A stretch of DNA of 48,248 nt from Phycisphaeraceae bacterium. Lineage in GTDB: Bacteria; Planctomycetota; Phycisphaerae; Phycisphaerales; Phycisphaeraceae. The stretch is taken from NCBI GenBank assembly GCA_020831765.1, contig JAFIFY010000107.1, positions 1-48,248 on the forward strand, written 5' to 3'. The notes below the pieces were generated by a model that saw nothing but the letters and a program-made list of their open reading frames with translations, had not been told where the DNA came from and made no database searches. Every line of letters starts with the position of its first letter. The stretch's first letter is position 1. Below, piece after piece: positions 17,442 to 25,938 of this stretch. A program made the position numbers and the translations under genes.

Positions 17442-18308
17442 ATGAGCGAACTAACCCGGCGCAGGTTCATGGCATTTGGCGCTGCGGCCCTGGCGGCGGC
17501 CACATGCCCGTTTGGCGGCCGCCCGTTGTTCGGCGAGGATCACTCGCCCGTGGATCGCTCGATCGAACACTACAGCGGCTTCAAGATGGGCATCCAGAGC
17601 TACTCGCTGCGCCATTTCAACTTCGCTGATACGGTCGCCCATACGGCTGATCTGGGGCTGCACTGGATCGAGTTCTTCCCGCGCCACTTTCCCGTCACCG
17701 ATGACCGGGAAAGGATCGCCCAGGTTCGAGAGTCGCTTGGCAAACATCAGATCAGGACGCATGTGCATGGCGTGCATAATTTCGGAGGCAATGCCCAGGC
17801 GATCCGACGCGTGTTCCAGTTCGCGCAGAGGGCCGGCATTCCGGTGCTCTCGGCACATCCCAGTGACGCCTCCTTTCCCATCCTCCATGATCTGGTCCAG
17901 GAATTCGATATCCGCATCGGCATTCACAATCACGGACCGCGCCACCGATGGGATCGCGCCGAGCAGATGCTCGAAGCCGTGGAACGCTGGGACAAGCGGA
18001 TCGGATTCTGTCCGGACACCGGTCACAGCATGCGCTCGGGCGAGAACCCGGTCGAGGTGGTCCGACAGCTTCGGGAGCGACTTTACGGCATGCATCTGAA
18101 GGATCACCGCCACATCGGTCGCGATGAGCCGCCGGAAACGATCCTCGGCGAGGGAGCGATCGACCTTGAAGCCCTCTGCCGCACCATGCGCGAGATCAAC
18201 TTCACCGGCCCGATCTCGCTGGAATATGAACTGAACCCGCGAAACCCCATCGCCGACATCCGCAAGGGGCTGGACAATTTCGCCCAAGCCGCGCGTAAGA
18301 CCCGGTAA
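17442..18308 (+). CDS. Tat-exported sugar phosphate isomerase/epimerase-like TIM-barrel protein
   Basis: The product (288 aa) starts with a twin-arginine signal (LTRRRFMAFGAAALAAATCP), so it is probably exported folded. The rest is a xylose-isomerase-like / AP-endonuclease-2 TIM barrel: GIQSYSLRHF, LGLHWIEFFPRHF, IRIGIHNHGP, IGFCPDTGHSM, LYGMHLKDHR and TGPISLEYEL. The Glu/Asp/His residues in these strands are the usual divalent-metal ligands. AAAAGGAG lies 8 nt before the ATG. Position behind a secreted glycoside hydrolase suggests a role in periplasmic sugar processing. Family members include isomerases, epimerases and dehydratases, so the reaction is unassigned. Confidence 0.87.
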   Translation: MSELTRRRFMAFGAAALAAATCPFGGRPLFGEDHSPVDRSIEHYSGFKMGIQSYSLRHFNFADTVAHTADLGLHWIEFFPRHFPVTDDRERIAQVRESLGKHQIRTHVHGVHNFGGNAQAIRRVFQFAQRAGIPVLSAHPSDASFPILHDLVQEFDIRIGIHNHGPRHRWDRAEQMLEAVERWDKRIGFCPDTGHSMRSGENPVEVVRQLRERLYGMHLKDHRHIGRDEPPETILGEGAIDLEALCRTMREINFTGPISLEYELNPRNPIADIRKGLDNFAQAARKTR

Positions 18309-18314
18309 GATCAA

Positions 18315-18372
18315 AGCCCGGATCCACAGCGCCGTTCGGCGGCCCAGTAGCTCGGGCTGTCTGGTCTTTTTT
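18315..18372 (+). terminator. Possible Rho-independent terminator after the isomerase-like gene
   Basis: AGCCCG (18315-18320) can pair with CGGGCT (18353-18358), with an inner hairpin GCCG-TT-CGGC (18331-18340), and a run of six T follows at 18367-18372. The T run is a few bases beyond the stem, which weakens the call. Confidence 0.35.
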
Positions 18373-18534
18373 CCACATTCAGCAGATGCAATCAAGGGCA
18401 CGAACAGGGCGTTTTTCCTCGCGGCAGGCCCGTCTCAGCGGGCTGAAGTCATACGTGTTTTCATGATCGAAGCTTATGGCGATTAAGCATTCAGTGACCC
18501 AGACGTTTTCAAACCCCGGATGAGGATCGTGCCC

Positions 18535-19785
18535 ATGAAGACCTTGAACCTTTTATGGATCCTGACCGCACTGGCGATTCTGGCGACGCCTGCGGCTAGC
18601 CGCGCCGACGAAGCCGACGCCAAGGATTGGGAGAACATGGCAGAAGGCGATATCTGGCCGATCGGGATGCGGCTGTCCGACGAGATGGTCGGCGAGCGTA
18701 CGGCCAGGCGGCAGAACCGGCCGGCCGATGTCCTGATCTGGACGCCCCCCGGGGTCGAACGCATTCGGGCGATCGTGTACGTGCCCAACAACACCGACTC
18801 GAAAATCTTTCTCGAACATGAAGAACTCCGCCGCGTGCTGACCAGGCACAAGGTCGGCATCGTCTACATGAGGGCGTACTTCACCGGCATCGAGTACCAC
18901 CACCGACAACCGGTCGAGACCCCGCCGCAGGCCCCGGAGAACCCGCTGAAGCTGCTCAAGCTGATCGCCGAGCGGCTGGACCAGCCTGAATTCGAGCACG
19001 CTCCGTGGGTCACGCTGGGCAAGAGTTCGCGCGGCGAGTTCCCGTTCCGCATGGGCTGGATTTATCCCGAGCGAACCATCGCGGGCATCACCTGGCACGG
19101 CGAAACCCCCACCTGGCCGATCCCGGCCTATGCCGCCAAGCAGGATCAGAGCATCCTGTACCTGGCTGTCAACGGTCAGGAAGAGTGGGACGGCACGTGG
19201 TATCGGCATGTCCGGCCGAGCATGCTCAACTACCGGGCGACCAATGCATGGCTTCCGCATCAGGCGGTCAGCCACGGTGTCGGGCACGGCAACTACGTCG
19301 ATATGCATGGCAGCGCCGGCTGGGGCAAGCCGGTGCCCGAAGGCCGGATGAGCGTCCTGCGCATGTGGGATTACATGTCGCTCTTTGTCGACAAGGCCCT
19401 GGAGCTTCGTCTGCCCGAGGAAGGCTACCCCACGGAGAAACCACTGAAGCTGCGACAGATCGATCCCAATACCGGTTATCTCGTTCATCCGCGCGCCGTC
19501 GAAGAAACCATCGGCATGCGATGGAAGGCGTTCCGCCATGTTGATGGCCAATATCGCAACATTCCCTGGCCGGATGAACGCCACCCGGTGATCGACACCG
19601 AGCAGGGCACCGTCAAGCCGGAGTTGCTGATCCGCCCGGCCAAGGGAGTGCCCGAAGACGAACGCCGCAAGCACTTCTGGATCGCCGATCGCCAGATGGT
19701 CGAAGCGTGGCTGGACCTGCACAACCTCAAGGAACTGGAAATCCCCCTGCCGGCCGACGACGACAAAGACGCCCGGGCCGAATAA
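18535..19785 (+). CDS. Exported alpha/beta-hydrolase-like protein
   Basis: This 416-residue protein has a signal peptide (LNLLWILTALAILATPAASR, then ADEADA). The body looks like an alpha/beta-hydrolase: a strand-turn opening RIRAIVYVPNN, a nucleophile-elbow-like GKSSRGEF (162-169, Ser165 or Ser164 as candidate nucleophile), AGITWHGETPTW, and a late SHGVGHGNYV with a possible catalytic His. The usual G-x-S-x-G is altered to G-K-S-S-R-G, so activity is not certain. Planctomycete homologues of this type are common near glycan-degradation genes. ATG 18535 (GAGG 9 nt upstream, signal peptide start) is preferred to the in-frame ATG at 18520. Acyl or aryl ester cleavage on polysaccharides is a guess. 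Confidence 0.6.
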   Translation: MKTLNLLWILTALAILATPAASRADEADAKDWENMAEGDIWPIGMRLSDEMVGERTARRQNRPADVLIWTPPGVERIRAIVYVPNNTDSKIFLEHEELRRVLTRHKVGIVYMRAYFTGIEYHHRQPVETPPQAPENPLKLLKLIAERLDQPEFEHAPWVTLGKSSRGEFPFRMGWIYPERTIAGITWHGETPTWPIPAYAAKQDQSILYLAVNGQEEWDGTWYRHVRPSMLNYRATNAWLPHQAVSHGVGHGNYVDMHGSAGWGKPVPEGRMSVLRMWDYMSLFVDKALELRLPEEGYPTEKPLKLRQIDPNTGYLVHPRAVEETIGMRWKAFRHVDGQYRNIPWPDERHPVIDTEQGTVKPELLIRPAKGVPEDERRKHFWIADRQMVEAWLDLHNLKELEIPLPADDDKDARAE

Positions 19786-19950
19786 CTCGCCGCAAGCGGT
19801 TGCGGTCGAAATCGTTGCCGGTCACAGCATCGTGGGAACCTGGCCTGTTGATCGCGCGGGGGGACAGGCCGTGACGGTTGATTATGCGATCAGCGGGACC
19901 GATGCCGCCTGCACCGCGGGCATGCCGCTTTATCAATACCGGGAGCCGGG

Positions 19951-19970
19951 CGATCCCGATTCCAGGATCG
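19951..19970. terminator. Hairpin between convergent genes
   Basis: CGATCC and GGATCG form a 6-bp stem around an 8-base loop, between the ends of the hydrolase-like gene and the first LEPR-XLL gene. There is no T run, so it is only a possible terminator. Confidence 0.25.
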
Positions 19971-20007
19971 GCACGTCGATTCCAGAGCGATCAACGCCCG
20001 TGCCCGC

Positions 20008-23000
20008 TCAATCAGCCAGTCCATCCTCATCATCCTCACCATCGTCCCACAAGCCCAGCAAGCCGCCGGCGGGCGTCGAAGCGAGAACGCCGCCCGACGG
20101 ACGCGAAGTCAGAAGTCCGGCCAATGCCCCGGGCATGCCCGCGTTCGGGCCGGGAACCTCACCGGCAGCGCCTCGAGCGAACACCGGAACAGGACTCAGT
20201 GCCCCGGCGTTGTCCGGGATCGGCCCTGGGATGGGGTCCGATGCCCAGTCGCCCGTGCCCGTGAGGCTTGTGGCCGAATTCGATTCTTCACTCAAAACCG
20301 GTAACAATATCGGTGATGAAGTGGCCTGAACTGCTTGCGATCCATGCGACCCAGGTTCATCACTCGATGCCGCCAACAGCGCCGGCGGCGACGAGGCCTG
20401 GCCATCGTCCGCATCGCCCAACCCAACCATCAACGCCGCGGGCTCGGGCGGAACGACGCTCTGGCCGTGATGCTCCAACAGCAGGAACGAATCGCGAAGC
20501 CCCACGCGGCCGTCACCGGTAAAGTCGCCATCGGTGAAGCCCGCGCCGCTCATGCCAAGGTTCGCCTGCACGATCGCGAGGTCCGCATCGTCCACCACGC
20601 CATCCAGATTCGCATCGCCGGGCAACGCGACCAGAACGTCAGGCTGGACGAAGTCACCGCCGTTGCGGCCATCACCGTTGCCGTCCATCAGGTTGCCGAT
20701 GCCATCAAAAACCATCTGGTCATCGAGCGTGATGGTATAGAACGCCGGCACCAGGGCCAGGGAAGTGAGATCCCAGGTCGCGGTCCAGGTCGACTGGTCG
20801 TAGCTGAAGGATGACCCGGACAGGTCCGCCGCCTCATCGAGCGTCTGGTTCCAGATCGTCATGCTCTGGAGCTGGATCGAGTCGATGACATCCTTGCTGA
20901 ACTCGATGCTGATGGTGTTCAACTCATCGGGCCGACCGACGCCGCCATCACGGACAACCTCGACCACCTCGGGCCCCCGATTGTCGCCTTCCTCGATCCG
21001 GAATCGGTTGAACTCCAGCCAGTGCCGACCGGCATCGCCGTTAAAATCCTTGTCGCTCAGGAAGCCGGCCATGCGCACATCGATGGCATCAATCGGGATG
21101 TCAAAGATCGCCGAGGCGGCATCAAAGTTGATGTTGTCCGCCTCCGGGGTGAAGACCGCCCACATCGAATCGGCAAGCGATTGGCCCTCCCACGCCTTGA
21201 GACCGGAGCCCGAGAACGTCTGCTCCGAAACATGAAGCAGATCACCATCGCCGAGCACCCAGCGTCCTTCGGCCATGCGCTCCCAACGGTTGATGTTCAG
21301 TTCGATGCGGCGGTTGCCGCCCAGCCGCATGGGGCTGCCCTCGAGGAGGAAGTCATCCTCGGGCCAGAGCCAGATGGTGTGCAACTCGGCATCATCGGCC
21401 CCCGAGGGCTGCATTCGCAGGGAGACCCGATCCTGGTCCGCGTTGTTGGTTACCGCCCGAGTCTGAAAAGCGGCCGAGGTGCTGCCCAGGACGGTTCCGA
21501 TCGCGCCACCGTAGAACGTCGGATTGTCGCCGTCGTAGCTTGGGCCGACGTTGGGGGACATGGGCGTATCAAGGCTGAACGCATAACTGACGCGTGAATC
21601 ATCCTCGAGCTCATTGCCCGAATAGTCACCGACGGTGACCGTGGGATTCGTCCCGCCGCGCAGCGTCTGGTTGGAGCTGACATAGTCACCGCCCCAGTCG
21701 ATGAACGGAAGCGAGTAGTCCTCGATGAAGACCGTCAGGGTGGGATTGTCGGGCGGCTCGATGTGGTAGTTCCCCGATTCGGTAAGCGTCAAGGTCACCG
21801 TCTCAGTGGGCTCGCGGAAGTCGTCGGCGATCGGGGTGACCACCAATTGAGCCGTGCTGTTGCCCGGAAGGAAATTGATCCAGCCATCGCCGAGAATCCC
21901 ATCCGGCGAGCTAAGCGTGAAATCACTGAACCCCGCCGTGCCGCCGATCTGGAAGAATGCGGTCAGGGGATCATCATTCGGCCCGGTGCGGTTGAACTGG
22001 AAGATGGCCGGGGAAAGGTCTTTTTCCTTGGCGACCGATTCGATCACTTCGATGTCCACGCGGGGCGTGGGCGCAACGACGGTCACGGTGGTCGAAACCG
22101 GCGCTGTAAGTGCGGTGGCGGTGAACCCGGCGAAGTGATACCAGATGCGTCCGTTGCCGCCGACCAGCCCATCCTGCTCGGTCAGAACACCCAGAGCCCG
22201 AATATCGTTGAACACGCGAGGCTCAAAGACCGCGCTATCCTGGTCGAAATCCATGCCGCCGAAGACATCGGTGCGCGGCGAGTACGGCGCCCAGTCGGTA
22301 TCCGCCGGGTTGATCGAATGCGTGGCGATGCCGCTGAAGGTCGCCTCCGAGACGAAATATTGATCGCCGTCCTTGATCAGCCATCGACCCACTCCGGTAT
22401 TCTCCCAGCGCAGGTAAGTGACGGTCAGCTCACTATCGACATCAAAGTAGACCCGCTGGGCATGGGCCCCGGCGAGAAAGTCCTCCTTGATGAAGAGGAA
22501 TGCCGCGCGATGCTGGAGTTCGGCCGCGCCGCTGGGCCGCTGATCGCGGATGTTGATGTAATCCTCGGCTCCGCTGTTGGTGAACTGATGCGTCGGAAAG
22601 CCGCCCATGGTCAGCGCATCGATGGCGATGCTCTCGATTCCGCCATAGACGCGCCCACTGGGCACGTTATTGCCGGCATTGGCCAGGAAGCCGCCGGGTG
22701 TGGTGCCAAAGGGGGCAGCGCGTACCGAATCGTCATCAAAGCCGTTGCCGGAGGCATCCACACCCGAGAGCCGCAGCAGCCCGGGCAGCGACTGATTGTT
22801 GGAGATCATGTCGCCGCCGAAGGAAACGATCGTGTCACTCGACCCGCCGCTCACCGTCAGGCTCACCACGTAATCGCCAGGTTCATCGTAGAGGTGGTCC
22901 ACCACCGCGCCGCTGCCGAACTGGCCATCGCCAAAGTCCCATGCGTAGTTCAGGCCGGTGTCATCGAAGCCGGTGGCGGTGAACCGCACCAGCAACGGCG

Positions 23001-25569
23001 ATTCACCGCTGACCGGGTCCGCACGAAAACTGCCCGTGGCATCGGGCTGGTTGGCCGGACCGGTATCGAACACCTCGATGCCCGAGATGACCCAGTACGG
23101 CGGCATGAACGTCAACTCAAGCTGACCATCGGTCACGTTCACCTTGAAGTCATACACGCGGCGGCCGTTGTTGAGCGTGTTGGCGTTGGAAACCACCCGC
23201 TCACCATTGGCCAGGATGCCCGGATAGGTTGGGTTGTCGTTGTGGCTCAGACGAAGAAGCACCTGATACTCCCCGTCGGGCAGATCGACCAGGAATACGC
23301 CGGCCTGATCCGGCCCACCGGGGTACTTGCTGAACTGGTGCCAATCGTTGTACAGATCGCGGCCATACCAGCTCACCGAGTTGCGATTCGAGCCCGAGGC
23401 GAAGTCAGGCCCGATCTCCCGCCAGCCGAAACCGGTCTCCGGCGAGTAAAGGGCATTTGCCAGAGTCAGCGGGATATATCCCGGCTGGATGTAGTTGGCG
23501 TTGGAGTTAAGGTCCAGTCGGACACTGACCCCGTCCCGTTGCGCTACACCGATAATCTCTTCATACGTCGAGACTCCACCGAAATCATCGCTGACCGTCA
23601 GGCGAACCTTAAACACCCCGCCCCGGTCGAAGCGATGGTTCACGATCATGCCTTCGGCCGTCTGACCATCGCCAAAGTCCCATTCATAGGTCAGGCCGGA
23701 GGTGTCGCCGGACGGCGTCGTGGTGCTTGAAGCATCGAAAGTCAGGTCCAGAGGCGCCACGCCCGCGAGGTTGCTGATCGAGTAAGAAGCGTTGGGCGGA
23801 CCGACGACCTGGGTCGTGGTCGACCAGCCGCCGCGCCCATCGGTCACCACGAGCGTCAGCGATGCGTTGGCCAGAAGGTTGAACGTGTGCTCAATGGTCT
23901 GGCCACTCTGCTGGGTGCCGTCGGAAAAGACCCAGGTATAGGTCAGCGAATCATCATCGGCATCAAAGGACAAACTTGCATCCAACTCCAGCAGAACCTG
24001 TCCGCCCCCAAGATTCTCGATGACCGTGCTTTCGAACTGCGCTACCGGCGCGGAATTGAACGGATCACCGGCCGAATCGGCGATGACCGAAAACCATCCG
24101 GTATTGCCCGGCCCGGCCGTGCCCTGCACGGGATCGACCAGGTAGAGTTGATTGTTGCTGCTGCCGCCAATGACGATCTGCCGCGCATCGCCGCCAAGTT
24201 CGCGCACGGCGATCGTCCGCGTGATACCGCCGGTCGGGCGGAACGTGTATTCCCTCACCGTCAGGTCCGACTCCATGATCATCAGATAGGAGCCGCCCAG
24301 ATAATTGTTGTTCACACCGGGATTGAATCCCGTCTGGGCTGAACTGTAGGCGGGATGGGTCGGCAGCGGAAGCCCCCATGCCGTGCTGCCCGCGATATAG
24401 ACCCGGCCCTCGCTGTCGGCATGGATGGCGCCGTTTCGCACACCCACCGTGTTACCTTCACCCCCACTCAATCGCGTCAGAAAGTGGTTTCCATCGACGA
24501 ACGCGCCGGTTTCCGGTTCGTACTTACCGAAAAAGCTGATGTGGTTGGCGCCGGTATTGAAGGGCGAATGGAAACTGTCGCCGCCGGAGAGCGAAACCGG
24601 GGTATCGATATCGAACGGATCATATCGGAAGAGGTTGTTGCCGCCCGCGGATTCAAAGAACAGATAGAGGTAACCATCGTCACCGATCGTCGCCCGGTAA
24701 CCCCGCGTGTCGGCCATGTTGTTGGTCGGCGAGTTCAGGTATCGATCGGAGTTCTCGTCACCCACCCAGTCGTAGCCGGTGTACTTGACCACACCGTTGT
24801 AGTCCCGTCCTTCGTAGTAGGATATCTGCACCGGCAGCCCGCTTGCCGAATCAAAAGCGTTCTTGAACCCCAGGTGGATCAGGGTCTGGCTATCTTCGTG
24901 CAGGGCGATGTCGTTGGTCCACCGGCCGGTGGTGAAGCCGCCGAGCTGATTGCCCGCCGAGTCAAAGACCCGCATGTCTCCACCCAGCGACGTCACCGCA
25001 TCGATGCCGCCTCCGCCCAGAACCGCAACGGTCCCACCCGACGCCGCATCAACCCGCTGGACGTTGCTCATGCTCAGCGTCGTTGTGTCCTTGCTCCACA
25101 GCAGTTGATCGGCATCGGGATTGAGCTTGGCAAAACCCTCACCCGCCATGGCGACATAGAGATTGCCTGCATCATCCGAGGAAAGATCAAGCACCATGTT
25201 GGCCAGGCGCGTGACTGAAAGAACTTGCGTGCCGTCGGAGGAAAGCCGAACGATCGAGCCCGATGAGTTGGCCGTCGCGCTACCGAGAATGGTCGGCGTG
25301 AGTCCGCCGGGCAGCGCATCACTGATGTTGGCCGCCAGCACCACGGTGCCGTCCGATTGGATCACCGCGCCGCGAACCGCATCATTGGTGCCCGATCCAC
25401 CCAGCCACGAGGAGGCCGATGGATCAAACCCCATTCCACTGACCGACAGGAGCAGGCGCGGCTCAAGAGTCTCCAACCCCCGCCATGTCGGACCGGAGAT
25501 GCGGTCGCGCATCGATAAAGCCTGAACGAAGCCACGGAGACAACGCGATGCAACGGATCGACCAACCAT
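20008..25569 (-). CDS. Giant LEPR-XLL protein with propeller, PKD, Calx-beta and dockerin modules (paralogue 1)
   Basis: The protein has 1853 residues. Near its N-terminus it has LETLEPRLLLS (33-43), the planctomycete LEPR-XLL motif of secreted or surface proteins. A propeller-like region follows to about 500. Then come PKD domains (about 505-590, 594-670 with YEWDFGDGQT, and 845-912), a malectin-like carbohydrate-binding domain (682-835), an unrecognised domain (914-1153), a Calx-beta domain (1165-1283) and a second copy of that unrecognised domain (1288-1526). A type I dockerin follows (1648-1700, PGDANLDGVVDDADLAIVQA and FTGDGRVGLRDSFLLLEHHG). The last 145 residues are low-complexity and end in a conserved tail GGLLGLWDDGEDDEDG. 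AGGAGAAGG precedes the ATG. A large extracellular adhesin, scaffold or sugar-binding protein is likely. Confidence 0.92.
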   Translation of the reverse strand: MVGRSVASRCLRGFVQALSMRDRISGPTWRGLETLEPRLLLSVSGMGFDPSASSWLGGSGTNDAVRGAVIQSDGTVVLAANISDALPGGLTPTILGSATANSSGSIVRLSSDGTQVLSVTRLANMVLDLSSDDAGNLYVAMAGEGFAKLNPDADQLLWSKDTTTLSMSNVQRVDAASGGTVAVLGGGGIDAVTSLGGDMRVFDSAGNQLGGFTTGRWTNDIALHEDSQTLIHLGFKNAFDSASGLPVQISYYEGRDYNGVVKYTGYDWVGDENSDRYLNSPTNNMADTRGYRATIGDDGYLYLFFESAGGNNLFRYDPFDIDTPVSLSGGDSFHSPFNTGANHISFFGKYEPETGAFVDGNHFLTRLSGGEGNTVGVRNGAIHADSEGRVYIAGSTAWGLPLPTHPAYSSAQTGFNPGVNNNYLGGSYLMIMESDLTVREYTFRPTGGITRTIAVRELGGDARQIVIGGSSNNQLYLVDPVQGTAGPGNTGWFSVIADSAGDPFNSAPVAQFESTVIENLGGGQVLLELDASLSFDADDDSLTYTWVFSDGTQQSGQTIEHTFNLLANASLTLVVTDGRGGWSTTTQVVGPPNASYSISNLAGVAPLDLTFDASSTTTPSGDTSGLTYEWDFGDGQTAEGMIVNHRFDRGGVFKVRLTVSDDFGGVSTYEEIIGVAQRDGVSVRLDLNSNANYIQPGYIPLTLANALYSPETGFGWREIGPDFASGSNRNSVSWYGRDLYNDWHQFSKYPGGPDQAGVFLVDLPDGEYQVLLRLSHNDNPTYPGILANGERVVSNANTLNNGRRVYDFKVNVTDGQLELTFMPPYWVISGIEVFDTGPANQPDATGSFRADPVSGESPLLVRFTATGFDDTGLNYAWDFGDGQFGSGAVVDHLYDEPGDYVVSLTVSGGSSDTIVSFGGDMISNNQSLPGLLRLSGVDASGNGFDDDSVRAAPFGTTPGGFLANAGNNVPSGRVYGGIESIAIDALTMGGFPTHQFTNSGAEDYINIRDQRPSGAAELQHRAAFLFIKEDFLAGAHAQRVYFDVDSELTVTYLRWENTGVGRWLIKDGDQYFVSEATFSGIATHSINPADTDWAPYSPRTDVFGGMDFDQDSAVFEPRVFNDIRALGVLTEQDGLVGGNGRIWYHFAGFTATALTAPVSTTVTVVAPTPRVDIEVIESVAKEKDLSPAIFQFNRTGPNDDPLTAFFQIGGTAGFSDFTLSSPDGILGDGWINFLPGNSTAQLVVTPIADDFREPTETVTLTLTESGNYHIEPPDNPTLTVFIEDYSLPFIDWGGDYVSSNQTLRGGTNPTVTVGDYSGNELEDDSRVSYAFSLDTPMSPNVGPSYDGDNPTFYGGAIGTVLGSTSAAFQTRAVTNNADQDRVSLRMQPSGADDAELHTIWLWPEDDFLLEGSPMRLGGNRRIELNINRWERMAEGRWVLGDGDLLHVSEQTFSGSGLKAWEGQSLADSMWAVFTPEADNINFDAASAIFDIPIDAIDVRMAGFLSDKDFNGDAGRHWLEFNRFRIEEGDNRGPEVVEVVRDGGVGRPDELNTISIEFSKDVIDSIQLQSMTIWNQTLDEAADLSGSSFSYDQSTWTATWDLTSLALVPAFYTITLDDQMVFDGIGNLMDGNGDGRNGGDFVQPDVLVALPGDANLDGVVDDADLAIVQANLGMSGAGFTDGDFTGDGRVGLRDSFLLLEHHGQSVVPPEPAALMVGLGDADDGQASSPPALLAASSDEPGSHGSQAVQATSSPILLPVLSEESNSATSLTGTGDWASDPIPGPIPDNAGALSPVPVFARGAAGEVPGPNAGMPGALAGLLTSRPSGGVLASTPAGGLLGLWDDGEDDEDGLAD
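20046..20112. repeat. 67-bp exact repeat shared by the ends of both LEPR-XLL genes (copy A)
   Basis: The sequence is identical to 25980-26046. Identity extends through third codon positions, which points to recent duplication or gene conversion of the tail. Confidence 0.9.
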
Positions 25570-25938
25570 GTTTCCTTCTCCTGCCGGAACCTGAAATCGC
25601 CACGATGAATATCGGGGCCATTCGCAATCGAGAGCCCAAGCGCGGCAGCTTGAATACCACTCGCACGAGACGCTAAATCTAACCCCACAAACCGTATCGC
25701 GTCAACAAAAGATCACAACCAACGCCAGCGCGCAGGGTCCGGCGACCATGCCGCCAGATCGATTCAGTCTCAAGCACTTGCAAGGGTGTGACTTACATCA
25801 GATTCGATCGGCCCAATGGGTGCAAAAATTAAACAGAACTGAGACAGACGCCCTTCCTCGTTGGGCGGTTTCAACCACCACTTGACCACGTGCCAGGGCC
25901 AGGCGGGGGCGATTCTCCACCGACGCCCGAGCTCGATA
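25570..25938. other. 369-bp gap between the two LEPR-XLL genes
   Basis: No gene is present. The end next to paralogue 1 carries its likely promoter (listed separately); the stretch 25800-25850 is locally AT-richer. No terminator with a T run was found behind paralogue 2. Confidence 0.4.
25676..25705 (-). promoter_or_regulatory. Candidate sigma-70 promoter of LEPR-XLL paralogue 1
   Basis: On the minus strand TTGACG (25700-25705) is followed after 18 bp by TAGATT (25676-25681), about 107 nt before the start codon. The -35 matches consensus at five of six bases and the -10 at four of six. Confidence 0.35.

Noticed and set aside
16962-18401. Minus-strand frames over the glycoside hydrolase and isomerase genes
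   Set aside because: Antisense shadows of genes with clear family motifs, signal peptides and ribosome sites.
21763-23730. A 655-residue open frame on the plus strand
   Set aside because: It is antisense to the well-supported PKD/Calx-beta giant gene; its translation shows no domain and is typical of GC-rich shadow frames.
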